64,000 bases of DNA from DASYXW01 sp035934405 (lineage in GTDB: Bacteria; Acidobacteriota; Terriglobia; UBA7540). The position numbers were made by a program, and so were the translations under genes. A model generated the notes under the pieces. That model did no database searches. It saw only the letters and a program-made list of their open reading frames with translations, and was not told the origin of the DNA. This document shows positions 50,646 to 58,221 of the stretch, in pieces; position 1 is the stretch's first letter; each line of letters begins with the position of its first letter. The stretch is from the NCBI GenBank assembly GCA_035934405.1, contig DASYXW010000055.1, positions 1 through 64,000 on the forward strand, read 5' to 3'.

Positions 50646-51566
50646 TCACTCGGCAGAAGGCTTGTCAAGGGTCTTTGTGTAACTTTCTTGCGCCGGTCGG
50701 GTGAGGCCGGGGAGCGCCGGCAACCTGGCGCCCTCCCAGGCGGCGCGCAGTTCGGCCAGCCAGTCCGCCAGGGGCTCCAAATTCTCTTCCTGCTGCTCCT
50801 CCCTGGCCTCTCTGGCTTCGGCCCGCTGCAAGGTTCGATACTGCCGCTGGATGTCGCGACGCCAGTGGTAGAACCCCGCCGGGTCGGTCTCGGGGTCGGG
50901 CAGGGGCTCCGGGTCCCAGTCCTCCACCGTGCAGTCTCCCCGCCAGATGGCCCGCACGGTTCGTACCCGCGGCCTCTCGTCGCCCGGGTGGCGCACACCT
51001 GAAAAGAAAGGTGTGCGCCAGCCACCGGTCTTATCCACTGGGTCCACCGGGTCCCCCGGGTCGACCGGGCGGTGGGGATTCCGTCCCCACGCATGCGTCC
51101 GGAAGGTGAGCAGGCCGTTGGGGTGCTCGCGCTCCAGCCGGAAGCAGATCAAATCGGGCCTGCTGTGTTCGAAGTGTAGTAGCTTGTAATCAGTAACATA
51201 CACGCTTTGATCGTCATTCTTCCCGGCCAGCTCAGCCCTCACCTGACACCATACCTGGAGGGCCACGCGACGGAGCTTTACCTCTCGGACCTCCCGGCTG
51301 CCCCGAATCCCTCCGGTTAGGCTGTCTTGCGGCAGAAAGCCGTTGCGGATGGCGCGGAAAATCCAGTTATAGAGCAGGCGGTCTTCGAAGCTGAGGCCGC
51401 GGGGCAGAAGCCGGGCCAGGACGGGGGCGCGGCGTCCGTGGCGGAGGGCGTTCAGGGCCACGCGGGCCTTGCCGGCGGGGGTGCGGGGTCCGGTGGAGTG
51501 TTGGGAGTTGGCGCGGCAAGCGGCCAGGAGAGCGGCGGAACGGACCGGGGACTTTCGCAAGGACAT
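50646..51566 (-). CDS. Acidobacterial protein of unknown function
   Basis: This 306-residue protein begins with AACRANSQHSTGPRTPAGKARVALNALRHGRRA, a motif repeated in many uncharacterised acidobacterial genes, then LPRGLSFEDRLLYNWIFRAIRN, a middle with Pro/Asp repeats (RPVDPGDPVDPVD) and a long C-terminal helix (YRTLQRAEAREAREEQQEENLEPLADWLAELRAAW). No signal or membrane segment is present. ATG 51566 has GAGG upstream. The basic N-terminus suggests nucleic-acid contact, but that is inference. Confidence 0.65.
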   Translation of the reverse strand: MSLRKSPVRSAALLAACRANSQHSTGPRTPAGKARVALNALRHGRRAPVLARLLPRGLSFEDRLLYNWIFRAIRNGFLPQDSLTGGIRGSREVREVKLRRVALQVWCQVRAELAGKNDDQSVYVTDYKLLHFEHSRPDLICFRLEREHPNGLLTFRTHAWGRNPHRPVDPGDPVDPVDKTGGWRTPFFSGVRHPGDERPRVRTVRAIWRGDCTVEDWDPEPLPDPETDPAGFYHWRRDIQRQYRTLQRAEAREAREEQQEENLEPLADWLAELRAAWEGARLPALPGLTRPAQESYTKTLDKPSAE

Positions 51567-51613
51567 GGGTAACCTCAGTGGAAAACGTAGGTTACCATAG
51601 ATGGACGTGCCTG

Positions 51614-51916
51614 TCAAGTAAAATATGAGGGTTCCGACGACTCGCCCGACGTAGTCAACGCGCCGATGGCGGCTTTCTCGCGCTCTAGCACGCCCTTGAG
51701 GTCGCGGACGTAGTTGGCGCCGATGTAGCCGCTATTCACCTGCGCGATCACGTGCTTGGCCTGGCCGCTCTTGTCGTCGAAAAAGTTGATGTAGCCGTCG
51801 ATGCCGCTGTCCGCGCCCTTCTTGTGGTCCTTGGCGGGCCGGGCGTTCACCAGGTCCACCGCCCACCATTCGAACTGGTGCGGGCTGATTTCTTTGAACG
51901 CGTCCGTCCATAGCAC
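51614..51916 (-). pseudogene. 3' fragment of a DNA methyltransferase with Mrr-like nuclease domain
   Basis: The fragment reads DAFKEISPHQFEWWAVDLVNARPAKDHKKGADSGIDGYINFF... AKHVIAQVNSGYIG, the nuclease-like tail found fused to some site-specific methyltransferases. The usual catalytic Lys of the QVK motif is Asn here. It lacks everything upstream; the matching 5' part is at 53699-54028 on the same strand. The 10-base repeat AAATATGAGG flanks the fragment (51621-51630, 51962-51971), and the reading frame ends in that repeat. Confidence 0.6.
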
Positions 51917-52021
51917 AGATTTGAAAGGGGCCGTGCCCCAAACTCAAGAGCCGTAAACCTGAAATATGAGGTCCGGGCTACTTGGTCCTCTCAGTAAAGC
52001 CGCAACGCCGTAACCGCCGCC

Positions 52022-52930
52022 TCAGTTAGTTTGCAGAGTCTTCTTCTTGAGCCTCGCCTCGCGCTTGGCAATTGTCTCCACTTGTGCTTTTCTTCCAATC
52101 TCCAGACAGAAGTTACGGTAGTCGTCTATTTCTTGGAGGGCCTCAGGGAATCGCCTCGACCTCTCTAAGATTAGTGTGAGACGATTATATGAGTCCTCGA
52201 GGTAATCCCACCTAGAAGCCTCGTCTGCCCTCAGTGTGGCTTTCCACGCTTGAATGGATTCACGGTACAGAGAAATCGATTGCTCTGGAGATTCCTTCTC
52301 TAACCGATAAGCTTGCTGCCATAATTCAACGTTCGCGTGCTCTCGTGCCCTCCTTTCACGTTCGGGAGCCAATTGAGCATCAATATAAGCGGCGATCTGG
52401 TGCTTTGTAGCCACCCCGTTTGACCGTTGGAGGAGCGCCACGACGTCCGCTGCATCGCCTGGCTGATGATAAGTGTCTTGCTTCCCGACCCGGTCGGACG
52501 TTACGACGGTTCCCTCGTCTGAGTAGACGCCCACTATCCCACACCAGCAGATCGCGTATTTGCATGTCGAAATCGGAAGACGGTAACTCAAAAGTTTCGA
52601 GGACAAGAAGCTAAGACCATCCAGCTTTCTGCACTCCTCGCATGCGCCCTCGCAGCAGACGAAATTATAGTAGGCAATTTTCGGATCATACTCCAGGGGT
52701 CCGTCGGTGTCGCTGAGTTCGAATGGACGTGGGAAGCTTGCGTCGCAGTGTACACAGGCGATCCGTGCGTCCAGAGCGGTTGATCCGCACTTCATACACT
52801 TTACGTGCTTCGACTTCGCTCTCTCCTCCGGTGTCTCGAGAGTGGCCGGCGCGTCCGGCAGGGTCGCGTTGCACACCATGCAGGCGATTCGAACGGGGAA
52901 TCCTTTCTTTCCACATTTAGGGCAGAACAA
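52022..52930 (-). CDS. Cysteine-rich zinc-ribbon protein of unknown function
   Basis: This 302-residue protein opens with CPKCGKKG...CMVC, a second ribbon CMKCGS...CVHC, and a third Cys cluster CCEGACEECRKL...CKYAICWCG. A helical, TPR-like C-terminal half follows (ELWQQAYRLEKESPEQSISLYRESIQAWK; DYLEDSYNRLTLILERSRRFPEALQEIDDYR). It starts with TTG 52930, 14 bases inside the transposase fragment in another frame. It could be a transposon passenger or a former partner of the transposase; no function is known to me. Confidence 0.6.
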   Translation of the reverse strand: MFCPKCGKKGFPVRIACMVCNATLPDAPATLETPEERAKSKHVKCMKCGSTALDARIACVHCDASFPRPFELSDTDGPLEYDPKIAYYNFVCCEGACEECRKLDGLSFLSSKLLSYRLPISTCKYAICWCGIVGVYSDEGTVVTSDRVGKQDTYHQPGDAADVVALLQRSNGVATKHQIAAYIDAQLAPERERRAREHANVELWQQAYRLEKESPEQSISLYRESIQAWKATLRADEASRWDYLEDSYNRLTLILERSRRFPEALQEIDDYRNFCLEIGRKAQVETIAKREARLKKKTLQTN

Positions 52931-53735
52931 CTAGCCTCACTTCGCCTGGGCAATACTCGCTCAAGACGTGCGCGTTGCGGCCCATGGCTCTATAGGAACC
53001 CTTGAAAACTCGCTTGACCGCTTCCGGCCCCTCTCGATATGCGTGCAATAAAGGCCCTAGGTCTCTGATGAACCTGGAGACAGTTGTCTTCGATGGGACG
53101 CGGTATTTCTTGTGTTGTGGATCCATCTGCTCGACCTTGTTCACGAGGGAACGGTAACACTGCACTTTTGTAAGCTTGCACCAAACCCAATCACGCTCCA
53201 CCCATGTCTTCATCCAAGTCGGCAGTGAAACATAGCCTGAGGCCGGAGGCCCGGGCCGTCTCTTAGCTAGCGCTGCGAGGCCCCCCTTCTTGTACAGCGA
53301 CTCCCATCGAAGAATGGTCCTGGCCGAGGTCCCTTCCTCTCGGGCGAGCTCTCTGAGGTAGTCTTCCCGCTTCAGGTATCCCAGGCTTCGGTGATTCTCT
53401 TTGGCCTTTCCTATCAGCCGGAGTCGTTTGGACACATTTTCCTGCTGGTCGAACCGCGGCAGTGAGCGTAGTAGACGAACATTAGGATCGGATTCTTGGG
53501 GCCCCGGGCCATAGCGACCTTCGAATGCCGACTTAGCCTGCTGAAGCAGCCACGCGTTGTGAGCCTTGGGAGACAGCGAACGCAGGTCAATCAGTCGGCC
53601 CTTGGGCGATTCCTTGTAAACGATAGCGGCCGGGTAGGTCGCCAGACACCGCCGATATATGACTTCTCGCCTGACGCCCTCCAATGCTGCTGCCTCCATT
53701 ACCGTGATCCAAGCGGGGTTAATGTCGGTTGCCAT
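52917..53735 (-). pseudogene. N-terminal half of a MuA-like transposase
   Basis: The 272 residues contain a Mu-type DNA-binding start (AWITVMEAAALEGVRREVIYRR), a helix-turn-helix (YLRELAREEGTSARTILRWESLYKKGGLAAL) and a second HTH (YRVPSKTTVSRFIRDLG) leading to EAVKRVFKGSYRAMGRNAHVLS, where family members enter the DDE catalytic core. Here the frame ends within 16 residues, so the catalytic domain is absent and it cannot transpose. It might still bind DNA. A ribosome site (GGAAGG) precedes ATG 53735. Confidence 0.65.
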
Positions 53736-54028
53736 TTGCGACCTTCCAATTCTGGGTTAGCCCCCTTGGTGCATTTGTTGGAGGGCGGCCCGCTGGTGAC
53801 GATCTCCTTGTACACCGCCTCCGATTCCAGGCCCCATTGCCAAGTGTCCTCGAAGGCGGTGATCTGCGCGGCGGACTCTTCGCCGCTCTTTTCCTTGAAC
53901 AAGACGTTATAGCTGGCGTTGGAATTGAAGGGCGGGTCGAGGTAGATGAGGTCTACGCTCGCTTCCGGCACGTACTCGCGCAGGCTTCGCAGGTTATCGC
54001 CGAAGTAGAGCTGGTTTTTCCAGTCCAT
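53699..54028 (-). pseudogene. 5' fragment of a site-specific DNA methyltransferase
   Basis: MDWKNQLYFGDNLRSLREY and VDLIYLDPPFNSNASYNVLF (catalytic DPPF at residues 31-34) are the beginning of an adenine/cytosine-N4 methyltransferase. Family similarity stops after EIVTSGPPSNK; the last 23 codons are insert DNA. The SAM-binding and target-recognition parts are missing, and only the far 3' end survives at 51614-51916. No cognate restriction gene is nearby. Confidence 0.75.
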
Positions 54029-54108
54029 TTGTCCGCGAGCATAGCACAAGAACTCCACGGGCGCGCCTCAAAACCCGCAAGGCGTGGGTTCGCGTGTCTC
54101 CCCTCACC

Positions 54109-54158
54109 CCCACGACTCGCGCCGTGGGCTACGTTCTGTCGCCCCGATACATCGGGGC
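54109..54158. repeat. Two palindromes of dispersed type
   Basis: CCCACGACTCGCGCCGTGGG (from 54109) is a variant of the palindrome at 17105-17124, with the same flanking GCTACG. It is followed by GCCCCGAT ac ATCGGGGC (54141-54158). They lie between the broken methyltransferase and the ROK gene; no gene is visible in 54029-54190. Confidence 0.7.
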
Positions 54159-54190
54159 TGAGTTTTGGAACGAACCCATGAGGCATAGCA

Positions 54191-55552
54191 CTAGCACGGC
54201 GGCGTCAATCCGAGGAAGGGCGGAAGGAACCCGGAACCCTCGCTGGAGGCGAGCCGGCGCGAGGCCTCGGTGGACGAAGGCAGGATGCGCTCCTCGGCGG
54301 CGTCGAGCGCGAGGCCGACAGCACCGTGGAGCGGCGCTTCGCTGCCCAGGGCGCTCTGCGCGAGTCGGGGGCGGGCGAAGTCGTTGTGCTCGACGATGCG
54401 GCGCGTGGCCTCAAAGAGCGCCGGATGCGACCCGATGCGCCCGCCGAGGATGACCAGCGACGAATTCAGAATGACGCAAACATTGGTGATGGCATCGGCC
54501 AGAATCCGGGCCGTCTGGTGAAGGATGGTTCTCGCCGGGCTTTCGCCTCGCTGGGCAAGATTGAAGATCTCGGTGACGTCGAGGGCGCGCCGGCCGTCGG
54601 ACCGGGCTGCGCCGTCTGAGCCGTGTGGTCCCTGCGGGTCGCAGAGCCGCTGCCAGGCGCTCCGGATGCCCCGGACGCCGATGATGCTTTCGAGCGACCC
54701 GGGCCGGCCGAGCGCCAGCGGGGTTTCTTCGGTGCCCGGAACGTAGAGGTAGCCAATCTCGCCCGCCGTCCAGTCGGCGCCGTGGTAAAGCCGTCCGTCC
54801 ACGAAGATGCCTGCGCCCACACCGGTGCCAATCGTCAGGAACACGAAGTTCCGCACGCCCCGCGCCGTGCCCAGCCGGCTCTCACCGCAGGCGGCGAGGT
54901 TCACGTCATTCTCAATGCGGGAGGGAATCCCGGTGGCCGTTTCGAGCATTTGCTGCAGCGGCACGGCCTGCCAGCCGGACGGCAAAATGGGCGCCGAAAG
55001 CACGACCCCCGCGCGCGCATCGGTGATGCCGGGAACACCGGCGGCGAGAGCCAGGAGCCGCTTCGCAGGCAGCCGGTGGTGACTCTGTAACGTCCGGATG
55101 CCGGTGGAGACGAGCGCGGCGACGCGCTCCGGCGTGCTGTGAGCGCGCGTGGAGGCGCTCCAGCGGTCGATGATGCTGCCGTTGAGATCGGCCAGAGCCA
55201 CCCGCACCACGGAGGTTCCAATGTCAACGCCGGCCACATAGCCAAGCCGGGAGTTGAAGCGAAGCAGACTGGGCGGGCGGCCGCCGCTCGAAGAGCCGGG
55301 CCCCATCGGCTCCACCAGCCGGCGGCTTTCGAGGTAAGCGACGCCGCTCGAAATCGTCGGCGCACTCAATCCCGAATAACGAACCAAGTCCGCCCGTGAG
55401 CACGGCCCGTGCTGCCGCAACAGCCGCAGAACCTGCCGGGCGTTGATCTCCCGCAACAATTCCGGCCGGCCGGGGCCGATTCCCGTCTCGCCCCCCGGCT
55501 GTAGCCGCCGGACATTGCTGCTATTGCGGCCGTTATCGCGCAACCTCTTCAT
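54191..55552 (-). CDS. ROK-family transcriptional regulator
   Basis: This 453-residue protein has an N-terminal winged helix (RQVLRLLRQHGPCSRADLVRYSGLSAPTISSGVAYLESRRLV) and a sugar-kinase-like domain (GVDIGTSVVRVALADLNG; ENDVNLAACGE; FLTIGTGVGAGIFVDGRLYHGADWTAGEIG). The usual ROK zinc site (GH...CxCGxxGC) is absent: the His is Tyr and the Cys are missing, so a repressor role is likelier than kinase activity. ATG 55552 is chosen after the promoter at 55581-55609; later residues fit the family. Confidence 0.87.
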   Translation of the reverse strand: MKRLRDNGRNSSNVRRLQPGGETGIGPGRPELLREINARQVLRLLRQHGPCSRADLVRYSGLSAPTISSGVAYLESRRLVEPMGPGSSSGGRPPSLLRFNSRLGYVAGVDIGTSVVRVALADLNGSIIDRWSASTRAHSTPERVAALVSTGIRTLQSHHRLPAKRLLALAAGVPGITDARAGVVLSAPILPSGWQAVPLQQMLETATGIPSRIENDVNLAACGESRLGTARGVRNFVFLTIGTGVGAGIFVDGRLYHGADWTAGEIGYLYVPGTEETPLALGRPGSLESIIGVRGIRSAWQRLCDPQGPHGSDGAARSDGRRALDVTEIFNLAQRGESPARTILHQTARILADAITNVCVILNSSLVILGGRIGSHPALFEATRRIVEHNDFARPRLAQSALGSEAPLHGAVGLALDAAEERILPSSTEASRRLASSEGSGFLPPFLGLTPPC

Positions 55553-55580
55553 GGCACGAACCCTGTCACTCCACATGACT

Positions 55581-55609
55581 AAGTTAAACAACCTAAGAAA
55601 GTCCGTCAA
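55581..55609 (-). promoter_or_regulatory. Promoter of the ROK gene
   Basis: On the minus strand TTGACG (55604-55609) and TAACTT (55581-55586) have a 17-base spacer, about 29 bases upstream of the ATG. Confidence 0.5.
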
Positions 55610-55660
55610 CTGGTTTGGGAAACACTCTTTGGTTCGGTAGTGGCTCAGTTTTGAAGCGCT

Positions 55661-55727
55661 GTAGCGGCGGTCTCCGGCCGGCGGCGTTTCTTTTCAAACG
55701 ATTTCGGCGCTCAGAGAGCGCCGCTAC
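55661..55727. repeat. Dispersed hairpin ahead of the TPR gene
   Basis: GTAGCGGCG (55661-55669) pairs with CGCCGCTAC (55719-55727); an inner CGGCGCTC agag AGCGCCG part adds to the structure. This resembles mobile palindromes of GC-rich environmental bacteria. Confidence 0.6.
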
Positions 55728-55779
55728 AACAAACAACGGCCTTTGAAATTCCATCCACCCTGACGCACAATATCTCAGC

Positions 55780-56973
55780 ATGAAGGTTGGGGTCGCCATC
55801 CTGGGATCATGGGTCTCTGCGGTCGCAGCTCTCACCTTTATGGCCGGCCCGGCCGCGCGAGCCCAAGAAGCTTCCGCAGTATCAGCCCGGCAGGCCTTCG
55901 AGGAAGGTCAGCAGGCGCTCTCCCGCGGCGATTTGGACCGTGCCGAGCGGTCTTTTCGCAGCGTCCTTGCCCGCGACCCCACGGACGCCGGAGCCTACGC
56001 TAACCTGGGTGTCATCCTGATGCGCCGCCGCCAGTGGCCGCAGGCGTTAAACATGCTGCGCCAGGCGAAGCGCTTGGCGCCCGGCGTCGCCGGCATCCGG
56101 CTCAATATCGGCCTGGTTTACTACCGCCAGAACGAATTTGTCCCCGCCACGCCCGCCTTCGAATCTGTCGTCAAAGACGAGCCGGAATCCTTGCAAGCGC
56201 GATATTTGCTGGGCCTCTGCTATTTTTTCACCGACCGCGATGCCGAGGCCGCCCACACGCTCGAGCCGTTGTGGGCGCAGGAGTCTTCCAATCTGAATTA
56301 CCTGTATGTTCTGGAGATCGCCGCCGAGAAATCCAACCGGACGGACTTGCGGAACAAGGCGCTCGCCCGCATGGTCGAGGTGGGCGCCGATTCGGCGGAG
56401 TTTCACTTGCTCATGGGCAAGGCGTTTCTGACCGAGCTTGACAACGACAAGGCGATAGCCGAGCTCCATCATGCCGCCCAAGCTGACCCGAAACTGCCTT
56501 TCGTCCATTACAACCTCGGCATCGCCTATCGCCGCCGTCACGATTTTGCGCGCGCCCAGGCAGAGTTCTTGAAGGACACGGCGATCGAGCCTGACGTGGC
56601 GTTTAACTATGACCAGCTTGGGGCCGTGCTCTCCGACATGCAGCAGAACTCCCGTGCCGAGGGCTATTTTCGTCACGCGCTGCGGCTCGATTCGCACATG
56701 GCGAGCTCGTGGTTCGGGCTGGCGAAGATCGAAGAGCGGACGGGCCGTTACGCCGAAGCTCTCAAGTCGCTCGATCGCGCCGGCAGCATCGACCCGAAGA
56801 GCGCCAGCGTCCATTACCTGCGCGGCGAGGTCCTGCAGCATTTGGGGGAGCACGCCCGAGCCGCAACGGAGTTCGCGGCGGCGACGCGCATGCAGAAGCA
56901 GGTCCGCGACGAGCTGGAGCGCGAGGTGAGCGGCGAGAAAGTGTCGAATCCCGAGTTGACCACGGAGCCTTGA
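55780..56973 (+). CDS. Exported TPR-repeat protein
   Basis: This is a 397-residue protein with a signal peptide (VAILGSWVSAVAALTFMAGPAARAQ) and about nine tetratricopeptide repeats (ARQAFEEGQQALSRGDLDRAERSFRSVLARDP; AYANLGVILMRRRQWPQALNMLRQA and others). It is probably a periplasmic scaffold. The next gene is 54 bases downstream; a joint function is not evident. Confidence 0.87.
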   Translation: MKVGVAILGSWVSAVAALTFMAGPAARAQEASAVSARQAFEEGQQALSRGDLDRAERSFRSVLARDPTDAGAYANLGVILMRRRQWPQALNMLRQAKRLAPGVAGIRLNIGLVYYRQNEFVPATPAFESVVKDEPESLQARYLLGLCYFFTDRDAEAAHTLEPLWAQESSNLNYLYVLEIAAEKSNRTDLRNKALARMVEVGADSAEFHLLMGKAFLTELDNDKAIAELHHAAQADPKLPFVHYNLGIAYRRRHDFARAQAEFLKDTAIEPDVAFNYDQLGAVLSDMQQNSRAEGYFRHALRLDSHMASSWFGLAKIEERTGRYAEALKSLDRAGSIDPKSASVHYLRGEVLQHLGEHARAATEFAAATRMQKQVRDELEREVSGEKVSNPELTTEP

Positions 56974-57027
56974 GGGGTGCCGTGATATTCTGACGCTTTC
57001 CAGTTTCCATTGTCGAGCTTCGCATCC

Positions 57028-58194
57028 ATGCCGGGAATCATCAAAGAACGACTGTTCACACCCGGACCGACACCGCTGCTGATGGAAGCGCAGGTTCGGG
57101 CGCTCAGCGCCACGCTGCACCACCGCACTGACGCTTTCCGCGAGCTCATGCGGGAGACGCTCGAAAATCTGCGCTATTACTTCAACACCGCGAACGACGT
57201 TCTGATTTTTTCGAGTTCCGGGACGGGCGCGATGGAAGGCGCGGTCTCGAACCTGCTCTCGCCCGGCGACCGCGTGCTCGTCGGGACCGCCGGCAAGTTT
57301 GGCGAGCGCTGGGTGGACTTGGCGCGAGCCTTCGGATGCGAGCCGGTGGTGGTGGAAGCGCCTTACGGCCATACCGTCCCGATGGACGAGATGGAAAAGC
57401 GGTTGCGATCCGGCGCTCCATCCGGCGCTCCGTTTCGGGCCGTGTTCATCCAAGCCACGGAGAGCTCGACCGGAGTGAGCCACGACGTCGAGCGGCTCGG
57501 CGAACTGGTGAGGGCGCACCCGGAGACGTGTCTCGTGGTGGACGCCATCACCGGCCTCGGTACCACAGACCTCCGGCCCGATGAGTGGGGCCTCGACGTC
57601 GTCATTGGCGGCTCGCAAAAAGCCACCATGATTCCACCCGGCCTGGCCTTCGCGAGCGTCAGCGAGAAAGCTTGGAAACAGATCGGGCAATCGAAACTCC
57701 CGCGCTACTACTTCGACTACGCCAAGGAGCGCAAGAGCCTGGCCAAAGGCGAGTCAAGCTTCACGCCGGCAACCACGCTCGTTGTGGCTCTCGACGCCGC
57801 GCTGAAGTACATCCGCGAAATCGGCCGCGAGAACCTTATTGCCAATGCCGCGCTGCTGGCCGAAGCCGCGCGCGCAGCCGCGGTGGCTTTAGGACTGAAA
57901 GTCTTTGCCGCCTCTTCGCCCGCCAATGCCGTCACCGCCATCTGCGCGCCGGGCGGCTGCGATTCCAGTTTGATCGTCAAAGAAATGCGCTCCCGCTTCG
58001 GCGCCATTATTTCCAACGGCCAAGGCTCGATGAAAGGACAGATCTTCCGGCTCGCGCATCTCGGCTACTACGACTTTCTGGACCTGCTGGCTGTGGTTGG
58101 TGGCCTGGAGATCGTGTTGCAGAAGCTCGGCCACACCGTTGAACTCGGGAGCGGTGTGCGGGCGGCCCAGGAAGTCTATTTGCGCCACTCGTAG
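57028..58194 (+). CDS. Class V aminotransferase (alanine-glyoxylate/phosphoserine type)
   Basis: This 388-residue PLP enzyme starts MPGIIKERLFTPGPTPLL and has HHRTDAFRELM, SSSGTGAMEGAVSNLL and the Schiff-base K198 in GGSQKATMIPPGLAF. Because serA follows after 27 bases, it probably transaminates 3-phosphohydroxypyruvate in serine synthesis, as related alanine-glyoxylate-type enzymes do where serC is missing. A duplicated SGAPSGAP at about residue 130 reflects a 12-base tandem repeat. ATG 57028 is preferred over TTG 57010. Confidence 0.88.
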   Translation: MPGIIKERLFTPGPTPLLMEAQVRALSATLHHRTDAFRELMRETLENLRYYFNTANDVLIFSSSGTGAMEGAVSNLLSPGDRVLVGTAGKFGERWVDLARAFGCEPVVVEAPYGHTVPMDEMEKRLRSGAPSGAPFRAVFIQATESSTGVSHDVERLGELVRAHPETCLVVDAITGLGTTDLRPDEWGLDVVIGGSQKATMIPPGLAFASVSEKAWKQIGQSKLPRYYFDYAKERKSLAKGESSFTPATTLVVALDAALKYIREIGRENLIANAALLAEAARAAAVALGLKVFAASSPANAVTAICAPGGCDSSLIVKEMRSRFGAIISNGQGSMKGQIFRLAHLGYYDFLDLLAVVGGLEIVLQKLGHTVELGSGVRAAQEVYLRHS

Positions 58195-58221
58195 GCGTCC
58201 TGCTCGTTCCGACTTGCCACT

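Larger units (their letters stand above)
51917..53778 (-). mobile_element. Low-GC insert splitting a DNA methyltransferase gene
   Basis: Between the two halves of the methyltransferase lie a MuA-like transposase N-terminus and a zinc-ribbon gene, with base composition below the surroundings. The left junction is near 51917-51962 and the right one near 53778, where the methyltransferase sequence stops matching its family. Clean terminal repeats were not found, so the element is probably degraded or rearranged. Confidence 0.5.

Noticed and set aside
56047..57690. 547-codon minus-strand frame
   Set aside because: It spans the TPR gene, an intergenic region and the aminotransferase on the other strand; those two are clearly real.
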